Shown here one piece after another: positions 34,130 through 45,829 of a stretch of DNA of 64,000 nucleotides. Made by a program: the position numbers and the translations under genes. Numbering within the stretch: the first letter of the stretch is position 1; every line of letters begins with the position of its first letter. This DNA comes from Sitta carolinensis. Its lineage: Eukaryota; Chordata; Aves; Passeriformes; Sittidae. Below the pieces are notes generated by a model, which worked only from the letters and a program-made list of their open reading frames with translations, made no database searches and had not been told where the DNA came from. Location of the stretch: the NCBI GenBank assembly GCA_032173965.1, contig CM063283.1, positions 108,276,108 through 108,340,107 of the forward strand, given 5' to 3'.

Positions 34130-35970
34130 ACTGTTGTTTGTATTCTGCTTCTAAATGCAAGTGCTAGTGTTTGTGTACAATGAAAGACACAGTTCTGGGT
34201 TTGTGCCCATCTCTTTAAATGATCCTGACCATACTGCCATGGTGACCCGTCTGTTTCATTCTTCAGCTGGTGTTCCCACTGGTAAGAAGTTTTCCTCATA
34301 CATGGCAGAGCTGGGCATGCTGCCTTCTCTTTCCCTTGCTGAACTTTCCCATTGCAGCACTCTGAAAGGACTGAGGTGGGAGACAAGAAGTGGTGTGAGG
34401 ATGGGAAAGGCCAGCACTCAGCTTTTGCCTCTGCAGAAAACAGATGTGCTATCTTTTCCATTGCAGTCCATAGTGCCAGCTGGTTTAATCTATCAATGAA
34501 AGAAGTTATCCCTATGGTGCAGTGGGTTCTGATTTCCCTTCACCCCTGTGTATGAAGAGATACCCTGACTAGCTTTAAACAAACTGGGTATCAAAAGCAC
34601 CACTGCATCTCAAAGCCCAGCCAGAGCACAAGCACGGCTCTCAGCAGCTCAGCCCACACAGAGGTGGATCCTATTTCTTCTTAAACAGCACTCAGCTGAG
34701 GAATCAACATCTTCCATGGATTCCCAGGGAGCAGTAAGCATGCTATTTATGGTGTGCAAACTGCTGTAAGGATGGCCACTGAAAAAAAATCCAGACTATT
34801 TTTTCTCCCCTAAGGGGAACATGGAACATCTTTCCTTGTGCCCACACTCAGGATGGAGCTGCAGCTGTGGCTCTGCAGCCAGGTAATTTCTGTTTGCATA
34901 ACCATGCATAGGACACAGAGGCACACACAGCTCCAGAGCATGGAAAAATGCAGCAATACAAGTGGTCCGTGGGCATCTGTACCTGTTTCCTGGCTCAAGG
35001 AATGTGACTGCAGTGTTATCTCTCCGTGATTCCCAGAGGCTGTACACTGAATCCCCTGGTTCATGTCATGGGTGAAATGCCACACAGCAGGGTCAAGGTT
35101 TCCAGGTCTCCAGTCCCCAAGCATCTGATAGGCAGCCAGTGGGAAGCTGAAAGTTAATGCAGTACTAGCTCTTCTTCTTTCTGTTTCAGTACTAAATTGC
35201 CTCAAAACCAGCTAAAGGTTTTTTGCCGACCCCAGCGATTTCTGTAGGTGTTACACAGATGTTGCAGGACGACAGAAGAAAGGCAGTGGGCAGAAGTTCT
35301 CTGTGGCAATTGCCCACGCTGGATTTGCCCATCGTGTGCAGTTGCCTGAGGATACCAGTTAGAGGAGCACACCCTGGCACTGTACACAGTGCCACTTTCT
35401 GACTGTCTTGCTCCTGGGTTGGGGAAACAGCCTTGTTGTAACTGAGGATGACCTGTGTTTGGGGTATCACACATGGAGCCTGAATTGTGCTAAGCAAAGC
35501 CTCGAGACCATCTGAATGAATGGGAGTTTTGCCAGTGACTTCAATGGATCTATGATTTCACCACGACATCTGTCATGCATTAGCTACATCAGTATTGATG
35601 TCACAGGCTGAAAACCAAGACTAGCCTGTGCCACTTTAGTCAGGGGAAGAGTGCTGATACCATATCTGGGGGGCAGCCAGACACGCATATGATATTTTCA
35701 TTTTTGTTTTAACTGCAACCAGGTTTGGGGCTTGTGAGGCTTTTATCACCATGGTAAAAATTATCCCCCCTCCCTCATCAAAATAGTGATATTGGTGAAA
35801 AAATATTTGGGAAGTAGACACATTTTTCATGTCAGTGTAACTGGGATGTGCTGCCTAATTCACAAGTGTACCCTATTGTTCATTTCACTAATACTTACAA
35901 AGCACTGTGAACAAAATAAAAGTACTATATTATATCATGACCACATGGACTGAAACATTATTTTTATAGA
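34130..35970. other. Intergenic or intronic DNA, no gene recognised
   Basis: Unique sequence. The 112-114 codon overlapping frames at 34123-34499 and the 131-codon minus frame at 34810-35205 have no recognisable domain. Confidence 0.4.
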
Positions 35971-35973
35971 ATA

Positions 35974-36006
35974 AAATGTTATTTTCATACCATAAAAATA
36001 ACATTT
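35974..36006. repeat. AT-rich inverted repeat
   Basis: Two 15-bp arms (AAATGTTATTTTCAT and ATAAAAATAACATTT) pair at 14 of 15 positions around a 3-base loop. A related word, ACATTATTTTTATAG, lies just upstream. It could form a hairpin in RNA or DNA, but such structures are common in AT-rich DNA. Confidence 0.8.
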
Positions 36007-36009
36007 AAA

Positions 36010-37310
36010 AAAGCAATGTAAATAATTGATGGCAAAGATCTCAGTAAAATTAGCCACACAAAAAAATCTAGACTAGTCTCTGCAAAACTCTAATATACAC
36101 CCCAAATATCTGGACTTAATGACAGAAGCCTGGTAAACATTCAGTTGCGAAACAGAAAAAAAACCATGGTTTGAAAATAGCGTCTCCTTTCTGCTATTTT
36201 TTTTTTCTCACAGCCCAAATAACAGTGAAAAAGAACCCAGCCCAATTCCCATAGGTCTCATTAATGAACCTGCAAAGGGAATGTGCTGGAATAGCTGAGG
36301 GCTCTCACTCCATTTAAAACAAGTAACAAACCCAAAAATCACCTATCTTCACTGTTTCCAGGATATACAAAGTTTTGTTTCAGTACTCTGCAGCTGGAGA
36401 TTTCTGGCACAGACAAAATGCTCAATCCTCCAGGCTTCCCACTGCACCCCTTGCCAAACTCTGGGTGCAAAGCCAGAGCCAGGTCCTGCCTGCCCACAGA
36501 AGGTGGGGGACCTCCTCTGTTTAGCCCCAGTCCTCCCCTGGAGTGAGACCACTCACAGCCAGTCATGTCCAGAGGCTGGTGACAGCTGCCCCAGGGGCTG
36601 AACTGCCCAGGTATTCTGTGCTTCTTTATCGTGCATCCTCCAACCTGCACGTGCTTTTCTGAAGCACATTGACAAAGGTTTCCAAATCTCTGCTTAATTT
36701 AGACCTGGGATCAAGAACTGAGGAGTGAGATGCCCCAGCGATGGGCAGGAGATGCTGGGCCTGGGGCACACCTTGGTTTACCTCTTGCTGTGGAGGGAGT
36801 GGAATCAGTTGCTGGACATGGCAATGTTGCTTTGAGAACTGCAGTCATTCATCCCTGGGTGTGGGAATTCAAGTTAACCTACCTGCACATGAACCTCACC
36901 TAACCTTGCAGTGATGTGAAAAGGTGCAGCCTAAGCTACAGCCTAACTCTCCAAGAAGCTGTTGCACTCTTCTGTCTGTATCAATTTGGCCCTTAGATCC
37001 TACAAAAGCCAACAAGGTTGATCCAGAATGAGTTATCTGGGTTGGGGTTCCTGGCTCAGCACAGCACAAATAGAGGACCAGGTGCAAACCTTTACTTTGG
37101 GTGCCTGCCATCTCAAATATATATGAGTCGAGCTAATTCTGTTCCAAAGAAAATTAAAATTGTCTGGGTTTTTTTTTTTCCTCTAGTTCTTATTTAAGAT
37201 GATTGAGTTGCTAGGTCCCTCCTGCTTCACCAAATCCAGTTCCCCGCTCTTTTAGGCAGTCACATCATATAATTCCACTCATAAACTGAACAAGTGCTCT
37301 CTGAAGTTGC
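36010..37310. other. Intergenic or intronic DNA, nothing specific seen
   Basis: AT-rich at the left edge, more GC-balanced around 36360-36640. No repeat or exon recognised. Confidence 0.4.
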
Positions 37311-37315
37311 TTTTA

Positions 37316-37347
37316 TTTTTTTTTTTTTTTTTGTTATTGTTGTTGTT
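37316..37347. repeat. Poly(T) run of 17 followed by TTG-rich repeat
   Basis: Seventeen T (37316-37332) are followed by GTTATTGTTGTTGTT. Simple low-complexity DNA; possibly the reversed tail of an old retroposon, with no parent recognised. Confidence 0.85.
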
Positions 37348-37559
37348 CCCTCTGCTCATACTGAAAAGATGCTCCAGAACCCCCTGTTTCAATCATGCCT
37401 TTTTCTCAGCACGATGGCAACTCCAAATAAGGGAAGGCAGTCCAAAAGGAATAAATAATATTGTGTGGGGAAGAAAAGCAACAAACCTACACATTATCAT
37501 TAAGCAACAGGACGTGACAGGCAGTGTAATGTTTCTGGTTTTGTTGTGAGTCAGGAAGA

Positions 37560-38065
37560 TGAAGGTCATGTGATATCAGCTCTCTCTGTAGCACAATAAA
37601 CCTTATTAACATTATAAGATAAAAATAAATATTCAACAATTAAGGAGAAAAAGGGTCACACTTTTGCATCTGCTGGGGATTATTGACAGCAATCTGACAT
37701 TACCATCAGCTAAACCCACTGCTCTATTTTGTCCAGAGTTTCTAAAGCCATTATATAATGATCAGTCTAATAAAGTCTAGATTAGAGGCATTTCTCTTGT
37801 GTACAAAGAGATTGGCTTTTGGGTTGCCTTGTGGAAAAGCAGCATTATTCTTAGGGAGAGAAAGGGTTAGTTGTCTCTAACACCAATCCTGATGAAAAAT
37901 GTAAACTGTCTGAGGCCATTTCAGACCTCCGGCAATATTTTATGCTAACAGGTTTATGTCTGAATTAACAAAGTTCTCTAACCACTTAGTCTGTTAAAAT
38001 GCAGTTATTTTTAGTCCCCTTGCTAGGAAAGCATGTGCCAACCTGAATTTGGATTCTATTTATTA
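37560..38065. other. Candidate conserved non-coding element, AT-rich
   Basis: Repeat-free AT-rich block with many TAAT/ATTA words (CCTTATTAACATTATAAG, ACAATTAAGG, TATATAATGATCAG, CTAATAAAGTCTAGATTAG, CTGAATTAACAAAG) and no open frames of note. The texture resembles distal enhancers. Inference only. Confidence 0.28.
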
Positions 38066-38342
38066 CCATTTGCAATCACCTGGTGTCAGAGGCCACGTGA
38101 ATCCTGTGAGTTTATCTGATTTGAGTCTGGAGCATCCAAATGTACCTTTCAACATGTTTCTTCATGCTGTGCATGTCTAGAGTGTTTTGCAGTAATACTA
38201 TAAGCCCCCACAATTGCACAGAGTGATAGGAAGGAGCAGAGTAAGATACTGTCCCTTGGGTGCCACATAGCTCAGAGGAAGGTGCTGAATTTGAATTATT
38301 CCACATCCACTGACCCAGCATCAGAAGGCAAGCTTCCTTCCT

Positions 38343-38344
<2 letters not shown>

Positions 38345-38388
<44 letters not shown>
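38345..38388. repeat. Poly(T) tract, 44 bases
   Basis: Forty-four uninterrupted T, preceded by a short TTCC repeat. If it is a reverse-strand poly(A) tail, the retroposed sequence would lie to the right. The minus strand there has only short unrecognised frames and no AATAAA next to the tract. Confidence 0.95.
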
Positions 38389-38394
38389 CCTTAA

Positions 38395-41300
38395 AAAGGA
38401 TGGAGGAGGAGTGGTGGGGAGGGGGTCTGGGGGAAGATAACATTGAAGATGTTATTGAGTCAGGTGCCACTGAGGTACAACTCCTCTGGTTTTACAGAGC
38501 ACGAGAAGATTAGCAGCACAGGGTTGGCATCCAGCAGCTCTGTCCCAGACCTGCTGCTGTTGTGGCAGCTCAGGACTGGTGTGGGAGGTTGTCCAAGTAC
38601 CTGGGCTGCAAGGGCTCTTGTGGTGTCCTCAAAGACAGGAATGGCTGCAGACTCAAGGCACTGAACTGACACAGCTGCATCACCTCCTCAAACTGAGCCA
38701 GCCCAGAATGATGTTTGGCATTTCTCAGCATTCATTTTAATTAAAATGTTCCAAAAACTTTAGTCAGCTGTGACATCCATTCTATTTCTGCTATTTTTTT
38801 AGCAACACAGGGAGGATTTCAACCCTGGAGGACAGTCTACATGGGCCTGCAAAATCACACTAATACTTACAAAAACATTGCTATAAACACTTTTCTTGCC
38901 TGAGAGATAATAGCAGTTTCACTTGGCTACCAGAGGTGGAACTCAACTATTCTTTAAAACTGCTTTGCATAAAGCAGCTTCACAAACTATGTTAAAAGAA
39001 GCTAACCCTGTTTGCATTATCACCTTTGTCACAGGTGATAATATGATTTGCTCCAGAGCATTAGATGGTAAAACATTTTTCCTCCTGCCAGCTCAGGCCA
39101 GGCCTGAGATTTGTACCACTGACTTTGGTTGAAAAGCCAATACTGGAAAACTTCAGTCGTAAAGACATCTTGCTCAGCCACACCAGGGGCTTGTCTGCAA
39201 GAAGAGGCTGCCATTGCACTGGGTAGGGAAAGCCAGTTTGGCTGGCAAAGGCTTGCAGATAAAAACTCATCCTGCACTGTTCCAGGCAGCTGTTACCTTC
39301 CTTCCAAAGGCTCTCTCTGCACCCAGAATATTTCATAGTTGATGTTCCTGACTAGGTCTGGCACAGTCACAGCCCCAGGAACACTGTGAGCCCTGCTGCA
39401 ACACCCAAGATCCTCAAGGCCCTCTGTCTGGGAATTGGCTGCACCAGGACCACTTATCAACCCCAGGCAGGGTGTAGTGACTCCTGTCAGCTGTCAGCCA
39501 TGCCTGTGAGCACCTGGTGTTGTTTTAAACTCTTTGCCAACCAGTTGAGGGCACAGGCAGGGCAGGGGGTTCCAGCATTTTGAAGAGCCCCTGTACCTAC
39601 TGCTTCTCCACTTTAGGATTCTTACATGAATGCTACTAGAAGGTAGGGAATAGAATAAAAGCAAAATTTCTGAAGTTCTGCAGAGTAACCATAATCCAAA
39701 TACAATTTGACCTGCCTACACTAGCAATGAAGTGACTCACTGGTCACTCTTATGTGAGCCAGTTTTGCATCTCTGCTCACAGATGCTTCACTATCACTGC
39801 TATCAAGAGCTGTGGCATTAATTCCCAGAAGAAGCTCTCCAGAATTGGAGCACAACAAGAAAGTTGTCCAGAGGCACAGACCATGCCCAGATTTAAATTT
39901 GTAATGTCTGTAGGCTTCTGTGTCATATGGAAGTTGAGGGACAGACACATAGAAGCACAGGGACCTTGGTCATTAGCCAGTGCTGGATATGCCTAGTACG
40001 ATGTGATGTGGTATGAAATAGCTAATTACATACCCTGTTTAATTTTACTCCCTGTCTCCTGCACAAATGCACACATGTAATATAATGTTCAGAGTTGCTG
40101 CCGTGCAAAATTCCTGAGGACTCTCTGCTGATAATCTCACCCTCTGTAGCTGAGGTCCTGGAGTCACCAGGCTGGGCATGGCATGGCAGCACGGAGAGCT
40201 GAAAGGCTGAGCCAGGATCCAACTGTGCTGCTGTCATGTGCTGTAAGGGTGATTTTTTGATTGTTTTTGATTCCATCCCTTATGGAAGCAAGTAACATTG
40301 GTTTTATTTTCCTTGGAGGAAAGGTACATATTTGCCTTGAAATTTCAAAAGAATTAAGTCCTCCTTCGTGTCCCAATTAGATCTTAGTGCATTTGGACTG
40401 TGCCTGTGTAGCACTTTTCTGCAGTGCTTTTAAATCCAGGAACAGACATAGGTTGTGCTTGTGCCTGGAGACTGGACGTGCCCAGGAGTTCTTCTACATA
40501 ACCCTGGCAGGTTTCTTTCTCCTTTGCCTGACACAGTGCAGCACCACACACACCACAAGGGACTAGCCAACAGCAATTAGTATTGGAGGGTTAAGGAACT
40601 TCAGAGCAGGGAGGGAAGGGGTGTATTTTCAGGACAGAAGTTGGCTCTTCTTTTTCTTTATGCAAAATTCACTCAGGACTTAACCATTCAAGCATGCCTT
40701 TTCTTCCTTTGCAGAATGCAAGAGAGGTCCCAGAGCCAGTACTAGTCAGTGGAAAAAACATCACTCTCTCCCAGCCTTCTGATACTTGCTCTGAACCTGA
40801 GTTTCCCTGCTTCAGAATGACATGGTCATTTAATTTTAGATCAGTGGTGTTTTTCTCTTAACCAGTTACCATTAAAACACTCTTATGTCAGGCAAAAGTG
40901 AAACGTGTTTATTTACAGCCCCCAAAACAGACACACAGTTTAAGATGCACTCATAGAAATGTAGAAGTCGTTCTGTAGCCATTCTGGTAGGTCCAGGGAG
41001 ATTCAAAGCTTCCCATCAGAATATATTCACTTCTTTTCCTCCAAAAGCTTAACTACCTTTAAATGTTTCAAAAGGCAGTCTTGCTGCTCTTTCAGTGAAA
41101 ACAAGCACTCTCACTCAGAGATGCAAATGTCAATGCACTAGACCGATGTGTCTCATCCTGTTCTTGGCTTGACTAAACCAGCAACTCCTTAATTCAGTGG
41201 GGGCTAAATCCTGCCTACCCCACCAAAAAAGAAAGTTGTGATGTGACTCGTCTTCACTGCAAGTGTGTCTGTCTGTTAGATGCACTTTTTTATTTCACTC

Positions 41301-41450
41301 CAAACCTTAGCCAACACTCCACAAACATCTTCTGGGGACAAACATGGGTAGTTTATTAGCTACTCTTGGCTGAGTCCAGCCACTCCAGTCATTGACTAGT
41401 GCATGATGACAGAGGGATGTAGGACTGTGCCTGATCTTGGCCAGCAAATA
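38395..41450. other. Intergenic or intronic DNA, no gene recognised
   Basis: Unique sequence with scattered short frames. No repeat family, exon or motif cluster was recognised. Confidence 0.4.
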
Positions 41451-41456
41451 TGAGTA

Positions 41457-41553
41457 GTGAGTGAGTGAGTGAGTGAGTGAGTGAGTGAGTGAGTGAGTGA
41501 GTGAGTGAGTGAGTGAGTGAGTGAGTGAGTGAGTGAGTGAGTGAGTGAGTGAG
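41457..41553. repeat. (GTGA)n microsatellite
   Basis: Ninety-seven bases, about 24 uninterrupted copies of the tetranucleotide. The purity suggests it is young and probably length-polymorphic. Three minus-strand open frames encoding repeated Leu-Thr-His-Ser are translations of this tract and not genes. Confidence 0.99.
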
Positions 41554-41559
41554 CTCTGC

Positions 41560-42590
41560 ATGGGAAAGCTTCACTGAGATGTTGTTGACCCTTCACAGAG
41601 TAGGTGCTTGGCTACCACGAAGGTCATCAAGGCATACAGGAAGGGAAAAAGAGGATAATAGTAGGTGCTGGAGCAAATGGGACTCATTCTTCAGGTTGCC
41701 TTCAAGGAGCCTCTTCTAGGTAAGACTGCATCTCTTCCATTTGTGAGATCTGAAGACCTTGCAACTCACTTTCTCCTCTGTTTTGAAAAATAATTTGTGG
41801 GAGTTTTCCTTCTGCTTGGGACAAGCAGATACTGCCAAGCCTTCTCTTTGAGGGCTGATTTACTTATTTTCATGCAACGAAGAGAAAACAACTGATATTG
41901 AACAGAGTGCTTTCAAATGTAACATTCAGGAGGGAGCCGAGCATAGGAAGGCTGACTAAGTCATCTTGACATGCTTGCAACTGCCTTACCTTTGTTCTTT
42001 AGAGTCTCACTCTACTCCCCATCCCTAGACCTCTGTTGAACATGAAAATAATTCAGCTGTTAATTCAGTATCAGCACATTGAAGACCTTCCATGCATCAC
42101 AGACTTCCTCACAGTAAAAACACATATCCTAACCTGATTATCCACCAATCCCTCTCTTTCCTTCCATCTGCAACTGCCAGTTAGAAGCATAACAGGCATG
42201 CCTTGCCAGAACCATTTACAGTTTATTCTGTTTTTCAAGAAGCTCAGCCTTTTTTAAAAGCCTCTCTCAAGTCCAATGGAAAAGTCTGCAGCTATCTGCG
42301 TCCCTGGCAAGGGAAGAGTGCTTGCCAGGGCAAGGCTGTCCAGCCAACAATGCATAAAATTGCAAGAGACTCTCCAAAACCTCTCATCAGAGATGAATTA
42401 ATTTCCTGTATTCTTCTCCAAGGTCATTTTTTAAATTGCCTGCTGGAGGGAAACCTTGCTAGCAAGTTACTCATCTCCTGCCAGAACTACAGGTCCGTGT
42501 TTTCCACAGCAGTCAGTGATTGCTCTCTCTGAAATTACCTTTTTCTGTGCGGTTATTTCTCTATGAGGCTACCATGCTCAGCTTTCTCAA
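41560..42590. other. Intergenic or intronic DNA, nothing specific seen
   Basis: Unique sequence. The 109-codon plus frame at 42203-42532 has no recognised motif. Confidence 0.4.
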
Positions 42591-42597
42591 ATCCAAG

Positions 42598-42940
42598 TCA
42601 ACCAAGTTCATGGGGCCTGAGTAGATCCACTGTGGAATCAGGAGGATGGCATGCACGTGTGGGAGCTCCCCTGTGTGCAACACAGCTCAGGCTCAGCATT
42701 GCCACCTCTGCCCTGGTCAGATGGCTGAAACCAGGACCATTTATGAGCCTCCTGTTACAACTCTGCAATGAGTGGAAGGTCAGAGCTACTTTCTTGTCTT
42801 GGATAAAATTCACACCTCCATGCCTTTGCCGGCATAAAGCTACTTTGAAGGACAGCTTCTTGATTTGGAATGATAAGGTGGCATCAAGCAGCACACCCAT
42901 GTACTGCAGAATGATTTGTTGGTGGGAGATATAATTTCAT
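42598..42940 (-). mobile_element. Degraded L2/CR1-type LINE fragment (C-terminal RT region)
   Basis: On the minus strand the frame from about 42939 reads through MGVLLDATLSFQ (42865-42900), which matches the post-RT motif (N)LGVxLDxxLSF of L2- and CR1-clade LINE polymerases. About 20 residues later VNFIQDKKVALTFHSLQ resembles the next conserved box of the same proteins (RIxFKVLxLTFKALHG). The usual ~90 residues between these boxes are missing, implying an internal deletion. No intact element or terminus was seen. The assignment rests on these two motifs. Confidence 0.5.
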
Positions 42941-42949
42941 CAGGCCCAC

Positions 42950-45170
42950 CAGCCCCATGGCATAATGCAATTAATTCAGTCTGCTGTCCTGAATATCTTC
43001 ACTCTTATGCTGGTTTCCAGTGGTGCTCCCTCAGAGACTGCTAAGATCACCCTCTCCTTCCAGAAGAAAGAGACACACAGGCTTACCATTTAAAAAAGGA
43101 AGGAATAGCATTTCTAGCAAAATGTAGCACAACATGGTCTCGATTCCACAGGGACAACTTTAACAGAGCCCTTCTTATGTGTTTGTGGTGCTCCTCACAC
43201 CACAGCTTTCTTCTTCACCTAGGGCTGCATGGAAATGATGTTGAAACTCCATTTCCAAACTCCAAAAATACTCCTTTTCCATCTCTGCCTGTCTGGCCTC
43301 TGTGGCTTCTCTCCAGAGGAAGAACAGTATGTTGATCACTCAGTAAGAGGAGAAGAGCTACTTTAACAAGCCACAACCAATTTTTCCAACTTCTGATGTA
43401 GTGCAGTGTGTCAGAGTTTGATCCAGTCGATCCCATGACGATGACTTCTTTGGTTTTTTCTTACTGCTACTGTCACAGTTAGGAAAGTATCAATAGATAG
43501 GCCAGAAAGGAACAATTCCCCTGTGCATGTGCTTCAGGAACAGTCTAATCCCTACTCTAGCCAGTAAAAGCTTTTTGGAAAAATCATCTGACAGCAGAGA
43601 AAAAGCACCAAATCTTAGCATCAGAAGAAAGCAAAGAAAAAATTCCCCCCCATAACAGGCCATATACTGCTCATACACACTGCTCCTAGACAGGAAGCCT
43701 CTTAAAATACCTCTGCCAGTTCTGGTTCTTTGAGGCTCTGTAGATGTTCATGCTTGTGTGAGAAGCAGAGAGAAGAGGAGTGTCAGTGTGGCTTTCTCTC
43801 TACTGATGGGTGCAGACAGAGCCAACACTTAGGGCATGAGATAGCATCAGGCTTGATTTGCATCAAAGCCGCTGCTACGGCTCCTTCACAAAGGAAAAAA
43901 AGAATCCATTTCAGTTATTTAGTTCTCAGCTGCACGTACAGCAAAAAGCAGCATTCAAATCAAGGGTATTTGTGTCCTGACAACACTCTGTTGGTACTTA
44001 CTGTTCAAAATGACCCTCTTGTGGCCTCTTGTTACCTACAAGGTCCTCAGTTCTATTACTGGTAGCAGTGCATTTACAGACTTCCACACCTTTCTTCTGC
44101 ATTTTGATCACATTACTGCACGACTCCTAAACCTCTCTGAGATTCTTAAGCACTAGCAAAGACCGAGTCCCACTCAGGTGTAGGAGACATCCCACACCTG
44201 CTTTTGTTAGAGCAGTGATGCTACTTCGCCAGGGAGAAGAAGGATGCAGGACCACTGCACTGTGTTTCCTCACACATGTGGTATCTCCTGAGTTCATACT
44301 AAGGTAATCTGTATTTCCCTGTGTCTTCCATGTTGCTGTAACATTGATGCTAATTTTTCTAGGCTATAAAGGGAGAGTACAACTTCCTCCGTTTCAAAAC
44401 AACAAAACAAAACAACACAAAAAAAGCAGGTTTTCTTGGTTCATTTCCATAAAGCCCAATGCATTATGCATTATCTCATTCAAAGGTAAATAGTGGATAC
44501 ACACATGGATGAAAGATTAAATCCTGGAAATTCTAAACAATTGGCAGGAGGCATAACCATGGCAAATTGATTCCGTTCACTCTCTGCAAAAAAAGGAATG
44601 AAAGAATATTTGTGCATTTTTAAAATTACATGTAAAATTTAAAAACATTTGGGGGTTGGTTTCTTCAAATTCTTTAACTATTTTTTTTTTCTTTTAGCAA
44701 AAGTACATAGCAATTATTGTAAAGTTCCATGAGTCCCAAAGATTATTTTAAAACAAAATGTCTGGTAACCTTGCTATTGCTCATCCACAGGATTAAGTGC
44801 CTAAGTACCTGAATGACAATGCTGCATCTATGACAGCAATGATGTGCAGGGGCAAACAGTGCCAAACAGAGTGGCACACAGAAAAGAAGAAAACCCTTAA
44901 AGAAAATAATATTGCCTCGAAGAATACAGGTCAATTTAAATATGTAGGTGGTCTTGCTTGACTGGTTGGGTTTATGTCAACCCTGACCCTACAGTAAGTC
45001 CAGCCTTGATGATGAAAGGTGTTCAAGCCACAGAAGTGGGTTTGTAGTCTGTAAGACTTTGCCATTGCTCTGTGCATTCCTCTGGCAGAGCTGTAGTTTG
45101 GTGTCTGAGGGCACCAGGGAGCAGCCTTGCTGTCCTTACTGGCCTTCATGTGGAGTCAGAGTGGTTTGAG
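42950..45170. other. Intergenic or intronic DNA, no gene recognised
   Basis: Unique sequence, AT-rich at about 44290-44760. A good pyrimidine tract ending in TTTTAG lies near 44699 and could act as a splice acceptor, but no exon was recognised after it. Confidence 0.4.
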
Positions 45171-45178
45171 GGGTTGAT

Positions 45179-45823
45179 GTGCGTTGCTCACACAGTCTTT
45201 GTTTTCTGTCCTGTGTCCCCAGCCTGGCAATGAGGAAAGCAGCGACAGCACCATCCCCAGAGCAGAGCTGTGAGCACACCAGGAGTCGTTACTGCTGCAC
45301 CTGCACAGATTTGACTCCAAGCAGAGCTTCAGCAAATTTCGGCTCTTTCTCTACCCAGAACATCCAGTGCACAGCTCTAAGAGCAGGCACAATAAAGAAA
45401 GCTTTGCTGCCGCTGCCCATCTTGGCCAGCGCAATAGTAATTCTATTTGATGGCCGCTGGGGCCAGTCGAGCCTCTTTTTCCTGTCCCCGTTGACTCCCC
45501 ATCACACCTGGCGTGTGTGTGTGTACAGGTGTAGAAGTGAGCTCATACTGGCTGCAGGGGTGAGGAAGGTGCCCGTCAGAACAAACCTGCAGCCTCCAGG
45601 CCAGCTTCATATCCACTGCCCTTTGCTCAGGACCACTTGGCTTTCCCACAGGCAGATGTGTGCTCTTGCACAGTGGCCTGGCCATCTGAAATCCAATTTA
45701 CTCTGCATTTCACCTGATGAAGTCTCTCCCTTCCCTAAAATAAAGGAGCTATGGAGCAGTGTGGCATTTAAAACAATACTAAGTAAAGGAGCAGAGGAGC
45801 TTATGTTTGCATGGTCATACTAA
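45179..45823 (+). other. Longest open frame in the window, probably chance
   Basis: 214 codons from ATG at 45179. The predicted protein is Cys/Ser/Leu/Thr-rich with no repeated domain, signal peptide or recognisable motif, and composition drifts along its length. From stop-codon frequency alone, one frame this long in 128 kb of strand is not surprising. The part near 45395-45460 (CAATAGTAATTCTATTTGATGG and flanks) looks more like a non-coding element. Confidence 0.2.
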
Positions 45824-45829
45824 ACAGGC

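Noticed and set aside
38389..38745. Minus-strand processed pseudogene ending in the 44-base poly(A)
   Set aside because: Frames there are short (about 50-70 codons), none was recognised, and no AATAAA lies before the tract.
41307..41596. Three minus-strand frames with Leu-Thr-His-Ser repeats
   Set aside because: They are translations of the GTGA microsatellite in three frames.
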